From Haloimpatiens lingqiaonensis (lineage in GTDB: Bacteria > Bacillota > Clostridia > Clostridiales > Clostridiaceae): a DNA stretch of 64,000 nt. Of the stretch, positions 18,131 to 27,695 are shown piece by piece. The translations under genes were made by a program, and so were the position numbers. Where the stretch lies: assembly GCF_044502415.1 (NCBI RefSeq), contig NZ_CP172402.1, one strand, 5' to 3'. Under the pieces are notes generated by a model. The model searched no databases. It worked only from the letters and a program-made list of their open reading frames with translations, and had not been told where the DNA came from. Positions within the stretch are counted from its first letter, which is position 1. The number at the start of each line of letters is the position of its first letter.

Positions 18131-18295
18131 ATATCTTATCCTCGCTTAAACTATTTTATAGATTATTCTTCCCTTTGCGAGGATAACTTATATTTATATA
18201 TTCATGGACTAAACTCCAATAATTGTATAATACTTAAACCAGTTATGAAAAAACATATAAAAAACTTTACTTTGCGTATTAAAATTATTTTATAA

Positions 18296-19183
18296 TTACA
18301 ACTTATTAAAATCTTTTTTTATTTTATCTATAAAAACCTTAGCAGCATTAGAAATTATGATATTTTTAGGTAGTATATAAGAAAAGTCTCTAGTATACTC
18401 CTTTTTCGTATCTACAATTATCAACTCTTTATTCTTTTGTGCAATATTTGCAATATGTTCTGATATAAAGGTAACACCTAAGTTATTTTTTACAGCTTCC
18501 TTAACGGCATAGTTACTTCCAAATACAATTATATTTTTAGGAACGATATTATTATTATTTAAAAATATATCAAGATATTCCCTGCTTCCAGAGCCTTCTT
18601 CCCTTGTAATCCATGTTTGATTTTCATAATTATATTTTAAAAATTCTCTATAGGCTACTGAATTATTATATGGTACTGCCAATACCATTTTATCTTTATA
18701 AAAGGGTTCATAATGAAAATTATCACTTGGAACTTTCCCCTCTATCAATCCTAAATCAATCTCAAGATTCTCAACCTTTTTGCAAATGTTTGCTGTATTT
18801 TCAATTGTAACTTGTAATTTAAGTTCTGGATACTCTCGAGAGATACACCCTAAAAAAGCTGGTAAGAAGTATTCTCCTATAGTAAAACTGGCTCCTATGC
18901 GCAGTTCTCCTTTTATTACTTTTGAATAATCCATTAATTCATATTTAGTTTCTTCTAATAATTCTAATATTTGTTTTCCTCTTTCGTAAAGCAGTTTTCC
19001 TGACTTGGTTATTGTTATATTCTTTTGTTTTATAGAACGCTGTATTAAAGTTACATTAAAATACTCTTCCAAATGTTTTATATGTAAACTAACACTTGGT
19101 TGAGATAAATTAATAGCTTCGGCTGCCTTTGTAAAGTTTCTATACTCAACCACTGCTATAAATGTTTTTATCTCTTCTAACAT
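18296..19183 (-). CDS. LysR-family transcriptional regulator
   Basis: 295 residues: N-terminal winged helix (FTKAAEAINLSQPSVSLHIKHLEE, split as residues ~18-41) and a C-terminal substrate-binding domain. Divergent to the YeiH-type transporter gene with a 140-base spacer, the classic LysR/target arrangement. By analogy with E. coli YeiE/YeiH it may sense sulfite, cysteine or a related compound. Start ATG with AGGAGAGAAAG. Confidence 0.9.
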   Translation of the reverse strand: MLEEIKTFIAVVEYRNFTKAAEAINLSQPSVSLHIKHLEEYFNVTLIQRSIKQKNITITKSGKLLYERGKQILELLEETKYELMDYSKVIKGELRIGASFTIGEYFLPAFLGCISREYPELKLQVTIENTANICKKVENLEIDLGLIEGKVPSDNFHYEPFYKDKMVLAVPYNNSVAYREFLKYNYENQTWITREEGSGSREYLDIFLNNNNIVPKNIIVFGSNYAVKEAVKNNLGVTFISEHIANIAQKNKELIIVDTKKEYTRDFSYILPKNIIISNAAKVFIDKIKKDFNKL

Positions 19184-19323
19184 TATACTTTCTCTCCTTA
19201 TTCATTAAAAATATTAATCATTATCATCAATTATATATATTTTACTTATAATTATAAAGTCCTTATACTTAAGACTGTTCCTAAAATCTATACAAAAAAG
19301 TTATTAAAAGAAAGGATGATAGT

Positions 19324-20328
19324 ATGGAATTAAAATCAAATAAGTTTTTAGATATTCTACCTGGACTTATTGTATGCATTATTATTGCTTATATAGGCAA
19401 ATATTTAGGTAAACTTGTACCTTCTATAGGTGGCGCAACTCTTGCAATATTTATTGGAATGTTATTTGGGAACACTTTAGGAAATAAGAGTTTATATGCT
19501 AAAGGTTCTAAATTTGCTGAAAGTGATCTTTTATCCTATTCCATAGTTTTACTAGGTGGTACCTTAAGTGCTAAAACCATTCTTGAGCTTGGGGTTTCTG
19601 GTGTGAGTTTTATTGTAATTCAAATGACAATAACTATCATTGCAGCTTTAGTAATAGGTAAAAAACTTGGTTTTTCTGATAATTTCAGATATTTAATGGC
19701 AAGTGGTAATGCAGTATGCGGTTCTTCTGCTATAGCCTCAACAGCTCCGGTTATAGATGCTAGTGATAATGATAAAGTAATTACTATAACCATAGTTAAT
19801 CTTACTGGTACTCTTTTAATGATTTTATTACCATTTATAGCTAAAATATTTTTCAACTCCGAAACTCTAAGAACTTCAGCCCTTATAGGTGGTATTCTTC
19901 AATCTGTAGGTCAAGTAGTTGCCAGTGGTATCATGGTAAATGAGCCTGTAAAGGACTTATCTACCATATTTAAAATAGTACGTATAATATTCCTAGTATT
20001 CGTAGTAATCGCACTTGGTAATTTGAAAAGCAAATCTTTACCTCACTCAAAGGAATGTACTTCAAAATCAAATATTAAAATTCCTTGGTATGTTATAGGC
20101 TTCTTTATTATGTGCACTTTATTTACACTAGGAATTATCTCACCATCCATATGCAAAATATTAAAAACCATAAGTAATAATTTTGAAATAATTGCTCTTG
20201 CTGGCATCGGTATGAGGGTAAAATTTAAGGAACTTATAAAGCAAGGTATCAAATCCTCCATATACGGATTATCTATAGCAGCAGTTCAAGTAATTTCAGC
20301 ACTTACACTTATATCTATACTTCTATAA
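19324..20328 (+). CDS. YeiH/UPF0324 family putative sulfate or anion exporter
   Basis: 334 residues with about ten membrane segments and the conserved stretch ASGNAVCGSSAIASTAP (~121-137) followed by the IGG-L-S-GQV segment typical of UPF0324. The family is annotated as a putative sulfate exporter, with sulfite/organosulfonate suggestions. The divergent LysR gene is the likely regulator. Start ATG with AAAGGATGATAGT. Ends at a good terminator. Confidence 0.88.
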   Translation: MELKSNKFLDILPGLIVCIIIAYIGKYLGKLVPSIGGATLAIFIGMLFGNTLGNKSLYAKGSKFAESDLLSYSIVLLGGTLSAKTILELGVSGVSFIVIQMTITIIAALVIGKKLGFSDNFRYLMASGNAVCGSSAIASTAPVIDASDNDKVITITIVNLTGTLLMILLPFIAKIFFNSETLRTSALIGGILQSVGQVVASGIMVNEPVKDLSTIFKIVRIIFLVFVVIALGNLKSKSLPHSKECTSKSNIKIPWYVIGFFIMCTLFTLGIISPSICKILKTISNNFEIIALAGIGMRVKFKELIKQGIKSSIYGLSIAAVQVISALTLISILL

Positions 20329-20373
20329 AATATAATCTACTATTTAATTCATTTTCTCATTGACTTACTATAT

Positions 20374-20400
20374 ATTAAGGTGGTATGGAACCACCTTAAT
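20374..20400 (+). terminator. Terminator after the YeiH-type gene
   Basis: Perfect 10-bp inverted repeat ATTAAGGTGG / CCACCTTAAT with a 7-nt loop, followed by TTTTA, 46 bases past the stop. Confidence 0.8.
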
Positions 20401-20465
20401 TTTACGTCCTTTCATACTTCGAGATAAGCGAATGTTTTCGAGCATTTTCTATAAATTTTTATTGA

Positions 20466-20495
20466 ATGAAAAAAGCAGGGCTTAAAATCCCTGCT
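20466..20495 (-). terminator. Terminator for the L,D-transpeptidase gene
   Basis: On the minus strand AGCAGGG ... CCCTGCT with an 8-nt loop followed by TTTTTT. It lies about 150 bases beyond the transpeptidase stop; there is no closer candidate. Confidence 0.75.
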
Positions 20496-20642
20496 AATAA
20501 ATCATTTTATTTTTAAATTTTCTAAAGCTATTTATTAAAATAAACTAATTTAATGTACATTATTAATTCTAATCTTCTACCTAGCATTTTACTTTAAATT
20601 TGTCCTAAATTTTTCAAATTAGCATTTTTTATGGTATACCTT

Positions 20643-21845
20643 TTATTTAATATAAACAGTTGTACCATTAGGTATATTATTGTAAAGCCATCTTGATTCC
20701 TCTACAGGCAATCTTACACATCCGTGAGAAGCAGGTCTTCCCAAAGTATAGTCAACTATTTTACCGTTTCTATCCATTGGAAGAGAATGAAACAAATAAT
20801 TTCCATAAAAGCTAAGCCAGTATTTTGCTCCCTCTCCATATTTACTACTATAAAACCAATTACCCCTATAATTAACTTTGTAAGTACCCCTTGGAGTTTC
20901 TGATCCAGTTTGTCCGGTGCTACAGCTTATACTCTTAATTAAATTCCACTGGCCATTTGTATTTGAAAATACATTAGTAGTTTGATTATTTATATCCACA
21001 TATATTAAAAATTTTGTTAAACTTCTCAAAACTTTACCATCAATTGCAACACCATTGCTAGAATTGGACGCGCTATTAGCTAATGCAGCAATACTTTTTT
21101 GTTTTTCTTTTAATTTTTCTTCAGCTATCCTTTTTCTTTCTTTTTCTTCTTTTAATTTCTTTTGTTTCTCTTGTTCAACTTGAGATTTTTTTGTATTTAT
21201 CTCATCTTTTTTATTTGAAATTTCCTTTTGTAAAAAAACATTTTTATTTTTTTCTAATAATGAAATAGCTTCATCAAATTTTTCTTTACTGACTAAGTTA
21301 TTTACATCCTCAAATACATATGCCTTATACTTTTCTACTATACTGTTTTTAAGATCCTTTGCATTCTGGTCATCATTGTATAATTTTAAAGATTGCTCTA
21401 TTTTTTCTAAAGCCTCTTTAAAGTTTTTATTGTCTAAAAGTTTTTTTGCTTCTAAATATGTATTTTTTGCCTGGTATCTATTATTTATTTTTTCCTCAAC
21501 CTTTTTTACAATATCATTATTAACTTCTTTATAGGATTTTATTTTTTTAATAATTAAAGCAGTATCTTTATAATTAACTTTTCCATCTATGTATTCCTTC
21601 TCAGCTTTCCTTAAGTTATCTTCCAAAAATATTTTTATATTTTCGCCAAAATGAAATTTTTTATAAAAGTATTTTTCGTTGTTTGCTTCATATATTTCCC
21701 TTGCAACTTTGTAATCCTTCTTTGAATAAGCTTCCTTAAATTGATTAACTTGTGCCATGACAGTATTTTTTTCAATATTTAGGAATATTAACGAAGCTGT
21801 AACTACGAATATTACGCCAACCAAAATCTTGAAAATTTTTTTCAT
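20643..21845 (-). CDS. L,D-transpeptidase (YkuD) with N-terminal anchor and coiled-coil region
   Basis: Cross-links or modifies peptidoglycan outside the cell. About 400 residues: N-terminal membrane segment (~5-22), a long Lys/Glu-rich helical region with TPR-like repeats (~35-245, strongly coiled near 205-245), then a YkuD domain ending with the catalytic motif SHGCVRLP (~375-382). The frame opens at a GTG at 21866, but that codon lies on the Shine-Dalgarno (AAGGGAG), so the ATG at 21845 (MKKIFKIL) is chosen. Monocistronic, with its own terminator. Confidence 0.9.
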   Translation of the reverse strand: MKKIFKILVGVIFVVTASLIFLNIEKNTVMAQVNQFKEAYSKKDYKVAREIYEANNEKYFYKKFHFGENIKIFLEDNLRKAEKEYIDGKVNYKDTALIIKKIKSYKEVNNDIVKKVEEKINNRYQAKNTYLEAKKLLDNKNFKEALEKIEQSLKLYNDDQNAKDLKNSIVEKYKAYVFEDVNNLVSKEKFDEAISLLEKNKNVFLQKEISNKKDEINTKKSQVEQEKQKKLKEEKERKRIAEEKLKEKQKSIAALANSASNSSNGVAIDGKVLRSLTKFLIYVDINNQTTNVFSNTNGQWNLIKSISCSTGQTGSETPRGTYKVNYRGNWFYSSKYGEGAKYWLSFYGNYLFHSLPMDRNGKIVDYTLGRPASHGCVRLPVEESRWLYNNIPNGTTVYIK

Positions 21846-22015
21846 GTCAATATTGTCTCCCTTCACTTGCTAAACCATGATGTAAATAAAATTATACCAT
21901 CATATTGTAATTTAATCAATTTTAGGCACCTATTAAATTATCTCAAATAATTAATTTTTATCAAACATAATTCCTCATTTTACCCATCTTATAACTTAAT
22001 ATAAATAAAATCCCC

Positions 22016-23944
22016 CTACTCATTAAGACTTAACCAAACTTCCATAACTCCATCTAGTTCTTTACTTAACTCTTCTTTCCTAGAATACCACTTATTAAGC
22101 TCTTCATAATGTAAACTTAAGTCATCCATGGCCAAATCTATGTCTTTTATTTCATTTTCAAGACTTTCAATACTTTTTTCAATTTTAGCCATTTCTGCTT
22201 CCTTCTTTTTACTTTCGTCAATATTTCTTGGCTTCTTAATTTTTTCACGCTTTACCACGGGTTCTTTACTAACTTTAAGGCTAAGCTCATCTTTTACATT
22301 TTTATAATAATCATAATTACCAGGATAACTTTTAAATCCATTGTCCTCAATAGAAATTACCCGTTCACCTATTTTATTAATAAAGTATCTGTCATGAGAA
22401 ACGAAAAATATAGTTCCTTTAAAATCTTCCAAGGCTTCCTCAAAGGTTTCTATGGAGTCAATGTCAAGGTGGTTAGTAGGTTCATCTAATATTAGTAAAT
22501 TTATATCTTCAAATAATAGTTTCCCAAGCTTAAGTCTTATTTTTTCTCCTCCAGATAAGTTCTTTACTTTTTTAAAAACACTTTTACCATAAAACATGAA
22601 TTTTGACAAGTACTCACGAGCTTTTCCTTCTAGTATACAAATATCTTCCCTAAAACACTCTAGTACAGTGAGTTCCTCATTATTAAAAGTAATTTTCTGT
22701 GGCAAATATGCCGCCATTACATTGGCACCTAATTCAGCTACACCAGCATCTGGTCTATCTTCACCTAATAAAAGTTTTAAAAAAGTAGTTTTTCCACTGC
22801 CGTTGGTACCTATTAGGGCTACTCTTTCACCAAAATTAATTAGCAAATCTGCATCCTTAAAAATAACTTTATCTTCAAAACTCTTGGAGAGGCCTATTGC
22901 CTTGATTGTTTCATTGCCTGAACGCTGTGAAGATTTTAAGTTTAATTTCATATTTTGCTTTTCAAAAACTGGTTTATCTATTCTCTCCATTTTATCAAGC
23001 TTTATTTGCATACTTGCTGCTCTTCTAAAGAATTTATTATTATCAGCCCTCATAGCCCAGTCCCGCAATTCTTTTATAGTGTTCTCCATAGAATTTATCT
23101 TCTTTTGTTGCTCCCTAAAATTCTCATATTGAATACGCATATTTTCTTCCTTTTGCTTCATATATTCAGAATAGTTTCCCTTGTAAGTTATAGATTCCAT
23201 ATCCTCTACTTCTACAATCTTTGTGACTATATTATCTAGAAAATATCTATCATGAGATACTATAATTACAATTCCATTGTAGCTTTTAAGATAATTTTCA
23301 AGCCATTCAATTGAATCCATATCTAAATGATTTGTTGGCTCATCCAATAGTAATATATCCGGATTATCCATCAAAAGCTTTCCAAGCACTACTGTAGTTT
23401 TTTCACCCCCACTTAATAAGTTAAACTCTTTTTCTAAAAAACTATCATGAAATTTTAAGCCTGTACAAATCTTACCTAATTTTTCTTCTGTATGGTATCC
23501 ACCCTTAACTTCATATAATTGAGTTAATTCACTGTATTGTTTCAAAGCTTTTTCCAATGATTTATCTTCTAAAAATTTCATTTTAGCTTCTAATTCACGC
23601 ATTTTTTTCTCTATACTATAAACTTCCTCAAAGGCTAATTTCAAAACATCAATAACCTTTAAATTCTTTGCATATTGAGGAATTTGTTCAAGGTAAGCAC
23701 AATTTGCTTCTTTAGGCAAACAAATAAATCCCTCATCATATCCAGGACTTGTGGCCCCGGGATAACCAACACAATAATTCATGGGCTCTATTCCCGCTAT
23801 TAATTTAAGGATAGTGCTCTTTCCACTTCCATTAACCCCTACTATACCGACTTTTTCTCCTGCATAAACTTGAAAGTTTATATTTTTAAGAACAAGTGTG
23901 GCATCCATATATTTTTTCACACCATTTAACGATAATTCAAACAT
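22016..23944 (-). CDS. ABC-F family ATPase (ribosome-associated, possible antibiotic resistance type)
   Basis: About 642 residues with two ATPase domains and no membrane segments: Walker A GVNGSGKST and GTNGSGKTT, LSGGEKTTVVLGKLL and LSGGEKIRLKLGKLL signatures, Walker B LLLDEPTNHLD and LILDEPTNHLD, a charged inter-domain linker around 260-330 and a C-terminal coiled coil from ~555. ABC-F proteins act on the ribosome to dislodge drugs or adjust elongation. Start is the ATG at 23944 (GAAGGAATTTAT); the frame to 23962 starts inside the ribosome site. The long attenuator-like leader argues for an antibiotic-inducible resistance ABC-F. Subfamily not assigned. Confidence 0.87.
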   Translation of the reverse strand: MFELSLNGVKKYMDATLVLKNINFQVYAGEKVGIVGVNGSGKSTILKLIAGIEPMNYCVGYPGATSPGYDEGFICLPKEANCAYLEQIPQYAKNLKVIDVLKLAFEEVYSIEKKMRELEAKMKFLEDKSLEKALKQYSELTQLYEVKGGYHTEEKLGKICTGLKFHDSFLEKEFNLLSGGEKTTVVLGKLLMDNPDILLLDEPTNHLDMDSIEWLENYLKSYNGIVIIVSHDRYFLDNIVTKIVEVEDMESITYKGNYSEYMKQKEENMRIQYENFREQQKKINSMENTIKELRDWAMRADNNKFFRRAASMQIKLDKMERIDKPVFEKQNMKLNLKSSQRSGNETIKAIGLSKSFEDKVIFKDADLLINFGERVALIGTNGSGKTTFLKLLLGEDRPDAGVAELGANVMAAYLPQKITFNNEELTVLECFREDICILEGKAREYLSKFMFYGKSVFKKVKNLSGGEKIRLKLGKLLFEDINLLILDEPTNHLDIDSIETFEEALEDFKGTIFFVSHDRYFINKIGERVISIEDNGFKSYPGNYDYYKNVKDELSLKVSKEPVVKREKIKKPRNIDESKKKEAEMAKIEKSIESLENEIKDIDLAMDDLSLHYEELNKWYSRKEELSKELDGVMEVWLSLNE

Positions 23945-24033
23945 ATAAATTCCTTCTTTCATACATAATATGAGTCATGCATTTTATGGCAAAGCAAAAG
24001 AAGTTCTAGCTAATATATTTTAAAGTAAGTTTA

Positions 24034-24073
24034 AAATAAAAAGACCATAAGAAGCTCTATCTTCTTACAGTCC
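24034..24073 (-). terminator. Leader terminator (attenuator candidate) of the ABC-F gene
   Basis: On the minus strand GACTGTAAGAAG pairs with CTTCTTATGGTC (12 bp with two G.U pairs, 6-nt loop) and is followed by TTTTTATTTT. It lies about 90 bases upstream of the ABC-F start and downstream of the leader promoter, with no gene of ordinary size in between, so it must interrupt transcription of the ABC-F gene itself. Confidence 0.8.
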
Positions 24074-24368
24074 GAAAATACTACATTGCTACTATAATTT
24101 ATTTAAATCAGATATAAAGTAACTTCTATGCGCTAATAAAACAGTTTAATTATCTTTATATATTGCACAAAGCTCTTTCAAAAATCTCTGAATTAATATT
24201 TCAAAATAAATACTTAAAATATTTTATAAATTATAATATTCACTTTCAGTAAAGTAAGCTACCTTCTAAATGCCTTATTCCATAAAGAGCACCACAACAA
24301 AACCTAATACAATTAGGTAAATTTAAACTCGTTATAAAATAAATATTAATTTTAATTTTAAATTAATA

Positions 24369-24389
24369 TTAGCAATTAGCTGGTGTCAT
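24369..24389 (-). CDS. Leader peptide MTPANC upstream of the ABC-F gene
   Basis: Six codons, ATG ACA CCA GCT AAT TGC, then TAA, with a strong ribosome site (AGAAAGGGGAAAGTAAGTT). It lies about 50 bases after the promoter and is followed at once by a long AT-rich hairpin (AATATTAATTT... / AAATTAATATT, about 24343-24373). Translated leaders like this control attenuation of ABC-F, Erm and similar genes by drug-induced ribosome stalling. No homologue is known to me; the role is inferred from layout. Confidence 0.65.
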   Translation of the reverse strand: MTPANC

Positions 24390-24440
24390 AACTTACTTTC
24401 CCCTTTCTATATCCATATTTTCTATATCTATATTTTCTTT

Positions 24441-24469
24441 ATTATATCATCTTATGTATTTTGTGTAAA
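24441..24469 (-). promoter_or_regulatory. Sigma-A promoter of the ABC-F leader transcript
   Basis: Minus strand TTTACA (24469-24464), exactly 17 bases, TATAAT (24446-24441). The predicted transcript starts near 24435, giving a leader of about 490 nt before the ABC-F start codon. Confidence 0.8.
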
Positions 24470-24698
24470 TAGAAAGCATAAATTCTATTTTTTATCACGA
24501 ACCCTAAATATTGATAATTTAGTTGATTTTAAAATATTCATTTTATTCCTCCACTTTCATATATTTTTTAATGAATAAATTATATATTATGATTATCCTA
24601 CAAAAGGTATTAAATTACTTGAATTATGAAATTTCTCTGGAATGACTTGCATAAGAAGCAAAGGAACTAATTAAAGTTAAAGAATGGAGATGAATACT

Positions 24699-25976
24699 AT
24701 GTTAAAAATCAAATTACCATACGATTGTAAAACAATTAATGTTGAATTGGAAGAAAAAAATTTTGCTGGCTTATTAGAATCAAAGCAAGGAAATTATCAA
24801 TGTACAAAAGAAGAAAGTGAAATTGTTGAAAAATCATTACATACTGTAATAGGCAGTGCTTCTTTAGAAGAATTAGCCAAAGGAAAGAAAACTATTGTAA
24901 TTATTAGTAGTGATCATACAAGACCAGTACCATCTCGTATTATTACACCTATTTTATTAAGGAGAATTCGCAGCGTATCTCCTAATGCACGTATTCGTAT
25001 TTTGGTAGCAACAGGCTTCCATAGACCAAGCACCAAAGAAGAATTAGTGGCTAAATATGGAGAAGAAATTGCTCATAATGAAGAAATAGTAATGCACATT
25101 TCTACAAATAATGCATCTATGAAAAAAATTGGAACCTTACCAAGTGGCGGAAAATGTTTCATAAATAAAATTGCTGCTGAAGCTGATTTACTTTTATCAG
25201 AAGGATTTATAGAAGCACACTTTTTTGCTGGATTCTCTGGTGGTAGAAAATCAATATTACCTGGTATTGCTTCATATAAAACAATTATGGCAAATCATAG
25301 TGGAGAATTTATTAACAATGATAATTCTTGTACTGGAAATTTATATCATAATTTAATTCATGAAGACATGGTTTATGCAGCAAAAACTGCTAAACTAGCT
25401 TTCATCATTAATGTAGTATTAAATGGTAAACATAAAATCATTGGCTCATTTGCTGGTGATTTTGCGAAAGCCCATTTAGCCGGTTGTGAATTTGTAAATA
25501 GTTTAGCTTGTGTAAATAAGGTTGATTGTGATATAGCTATTTCTACAAATGGTGGATATCCTCTTGATCAAAATATTTATCAAGCAGTTAAAGGGATGAC
25601 AGCTGCAGAAGCCACTTTAAAAAAAGATGGAATTATAATCATGGTTTCTGGATGTAGAGATGGACATGGTAGTCAAGCTTTCTATGATAATATCGCCAAT
25701 GTAAAAGATCCAAAGAAATTTTTAGATTTAGCAGTTAAAACTCCTAAATTAAAAACCTTACCAGGACAGTGGACATCACAAATTTTAGCTAGAATTCTAG
25801 TTCATCATAAAGTTATTATGGTTTCTGATTTAGTAGCTCCTTCATTGATTACTGGTTTACATATGGAGGTGGCAAAAACTATTGATGAAGCATTAAAACG
25901 AGCATTTGAGTTAAAAGGCAAAGACGCTAAAGTAGCAGTAATACCTGATGGATTAAGTGTAATCATTAAACCGTGA
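24699..25976 (+). CDS. larA: Nickel-dependent lactate racemase family protein (LarA-like)
   Basis: LarA enzymes racemise or epimerise 2-hydroxyacids using the nickel-pincer nucleotide cofactor. About 425 residues from the ATG at 24699 (GGAG nine bases before). The cofactor and catalytic positions are visible: SSDHTRPVPS (~70-79), ATGFHRPS (~105-112), EAHFFAGFSGGRKSILPGIAS (the Lys in GRKS carries the pincer; split at ~170-190), and ANHSGEF (~197-203). No larB, larC or larE cofactor genes are in the window, so the cofactor must be made elsewhere. The LarA family has many substrates, so lactate is not certain. Confidence 0.88.
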   Translation: MLKIKLPYDCKTINVELEEKNFAGLLESKQGNYQCTKEESEIVEKSLHTVIGSASLEELAKGKKTIVIISSDHTRPVPSRIITPILLRRIRSVSPNARIRILVATGFHRPSTKEELVAKYGEEIAHNEEIVMHISTNNASMKKIGTLPSGGKCFINKIAAEADLLLSEGFIEAHFFAGFSGGRKSILPGIASYKTIMANHSGEFINNDNSCTGNLYHNLIHEDMVYAAKTAKLAFIINVVLNGKHKIIGSFAGDFAKAHLAGCEFVNSLACVNKVDCDIAISTNGGYPLDQNIYQAVKGMTAAEATLKKDGIIIMVSGCRDGHGSQAFYDNIANVKDPKKFLDLAVKTPKLKTLPGQWTSQILARILVHHKVIMVSDLVAPSLITGLHMEVAKTIDEALKRAFELKGKDAKVAVIPDGLSVIIKP

Positions 25977-26050
25977 ACTATTATGAATATACAACTTTTA
26001 AAGAAACTTTTATTATGTGGTTTATTCACAGTATAGTTTTAATAAAACAA

Positions 26051-26148
26051 GGGCCTGTCGCACTAAGAATAAATTCTACAATACATTGTGTTTGCTATTA
26101 AATTTCAAACCAATATAGTGTATATGAATTTCTTAATGCTACAGCCCC
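26051..26148. repeat. Hairpin repeat family A, full copy
   Basis: 98 bp with complementary ends (GGGCCTGTCGCACTAAG ... CTTAATGCTACAGCCCC) and internal CTACAATACATTGTG and CAATATAGTGTATATG. It replaces the ordinary terminator hairpin found at the matching place in the paralogous sequence at 31855-31884, with the same flanks on both sides (AATAAAACAA left, ATTATAGT-TAATTGTATAAGTGAC right). Confidence 0.8.
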
Positions 26149-26188
26149 ATATTATAGTCTAATTGTATAAGTGACATCAATAGGTTGC

Positions 26189-26488
26189 ATCGCCACTTCC
26201 AATAGAATCAAATAGCTTTTTGGTTAAATAGGGAATATTGGCTAAAGCTATAGTAGCTAGTAGATCACAAATTACATTTAAAAATATTAAATGTTTTATT
26301 TCATATAGATACTTTTTCATAATATTTTTTAAGCCTTTCTATTTCTCTTTTTGGTTTATCTACCATTTCGCCTGAGGAAATATTGTGCTCCTCTTGAAGG
26401 ATGGAAATCTCTCTCTGCAAAACTTCAACAGCATTCTTATAATTTCCTAAAATCTCATATATCCATGCCATAAATTCAAGGGGATCTA
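26189..26488 (-). pseudogene. Duplicated fragment: end of an XRE-TPR regulator plus start of an ABC exporter
   Basis: About 300 bases nearly identical (my estimate above 90%) to 32884-33184, which hold the last ~60 codons of the XRE-TPR regulator and the first ~45 codons of the adjacent ABC exporter. The copy ends exactly where the left end of an IS21-like element begins (26489). It carries no complete gene and is not expected to be functional. Confidence 0.85.
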
Positions 26489-27690
26489 TGTTAGTGGTAA
26501 AATAAAATTACCCACTTAAGGGAAGGAAAATTCCCCACCTATATGGAAAAATATAAGTCCTTTGTAGTTTAATATAATTAAAATACTACAAAGGAAAAGA
26601 TATATATGTTGGGGGTAGAAATGCATACAACAATAGAATCGCTTTTTAAAAAAGGATATAACAAGTCACAAATAAGCAGAATATTAGAAATAGATAGGAA
26701 AACAGTAAGAACATCCTTAGAAAAAATTAAATAAAATGGAATAGTAGAAAGGAAAACGTATCCAACAATATTAGATCCATATAAAGAATATATAAATATT
26801 CAAATAACAAAGGATTTAACAGCTAAAAGAATATTTTAAGATTTGCAAAGAGATTATAACTTTAGTGGAAGTTATGATACAGTAAAAAGATATGTAGCTA
26901 AAATTAAAGCAGCTCCACCTAAAGCATATATGGTATTAACAAGTTTACCAGGTGAGGAAGCTCAAGTAGATTTTGGATACATAGGCACAATAAAAGTTAA
27001 TAACAGGCATAAAAAAGCTTGGATATTCGTTATGACACTAAGTTATTCAAGATATATGTATGTTCAAATTGTATTTGACCAATCTGTTAAAACATTTATT
27101 GAATGTCATAAAAATGGCTTTAAATACTTTGGTGGTGTACCTGAAACAGTAAAACTTGATAATTTAAAAGCTGGTATTTTAGAAGCTGATTTTTGTGAAC
27201 CTACGGTTCAAAAGAATTATGCTACATTTGCCGCACATTATGGTTTTTGGGCACAGCCCTGTAGGGTTAGAACTCCTACGGATAAGGGGAAAGTGAAATC
27301 AAATGTAAGGAAGCATGGTACAACTAAAAAAATACCTCAAGAAGTTTTTAATACAGTAGAAAAAAGTAAACTGCAAGCCTTACCTAGTGAAGATTATGTC
27401 ATATCTAGATCTACTACATGTCTTGTAAATACAAACTGTCATATATGCTATGATGGAAATTATTATTCTGTACCATATGCTTATATAGGTCAAAAGGTAG
27501 AAGCTATAGAAATAAATAATTTACTTAAAGTATTTTTTAAAGAAAAAGAAATAGCCCTTCATAACCTCTGCCAAGGTAAGAAAGGCGAATATATTACTCA
27601 AAATGAGCATTATCCTTATAGTAAAAATATATCATCTAAAGCGATATTGTCAAGACAAAGAGAAAAAATGAGGTTTTGATTAATTCAAAT
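26489..27690 (+). mobile_element. IS21-family element, left part only
   Basis: Begins TGTTAGTGG with two nearby related blocks (AAATTACCCAC and AAATTCCCCAC) as in IS21 left ends, followed by a decayed istA. No istB helper ATPase and no right end: the sequence runs directly into an IS66-type remnant near 27690, so the right half is deleted. Confidence 0.75.
26621..27679 (+). pseudogene. IstA transposase (IS21 family), inactivated
   Basis: One continuous frame from the ATG at 26621, interrupted by TAA at 26732 (codon 38) and TAA at 26837 (codon 73). The head is a Sin/Hin-type helix-turn-helix (KKGYNKSQISRILEIDRKTV); the core has QVDFGYIG and KLDNLKAGI (first two catalytic Asp). At the third position the usual KGKVE is KGKVK and the following segment is short, so the catalytic Glu is lost. 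Encodes no functional transposase. Confidence 0.88.
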
Positions 27691-27695
27691 TAATT

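Larger units (their letters stand above)
24070..24683. other. Gene-free region: ABC-F leader and larA upstream region
   Basis: No ordinary-sized gene. The left two thirds form the minus-strand leader of the ABC-F gene: leader peptide, AT hairpin, a small CCTAAT-TGT-ATTAGG hairpin at 24303-24317 and further AT-rich sequence. The right part (about 24475-24698) precedes the larA-like gene on the plus strand; I could not pick a convincing promoter there. Confidence 0.6.
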
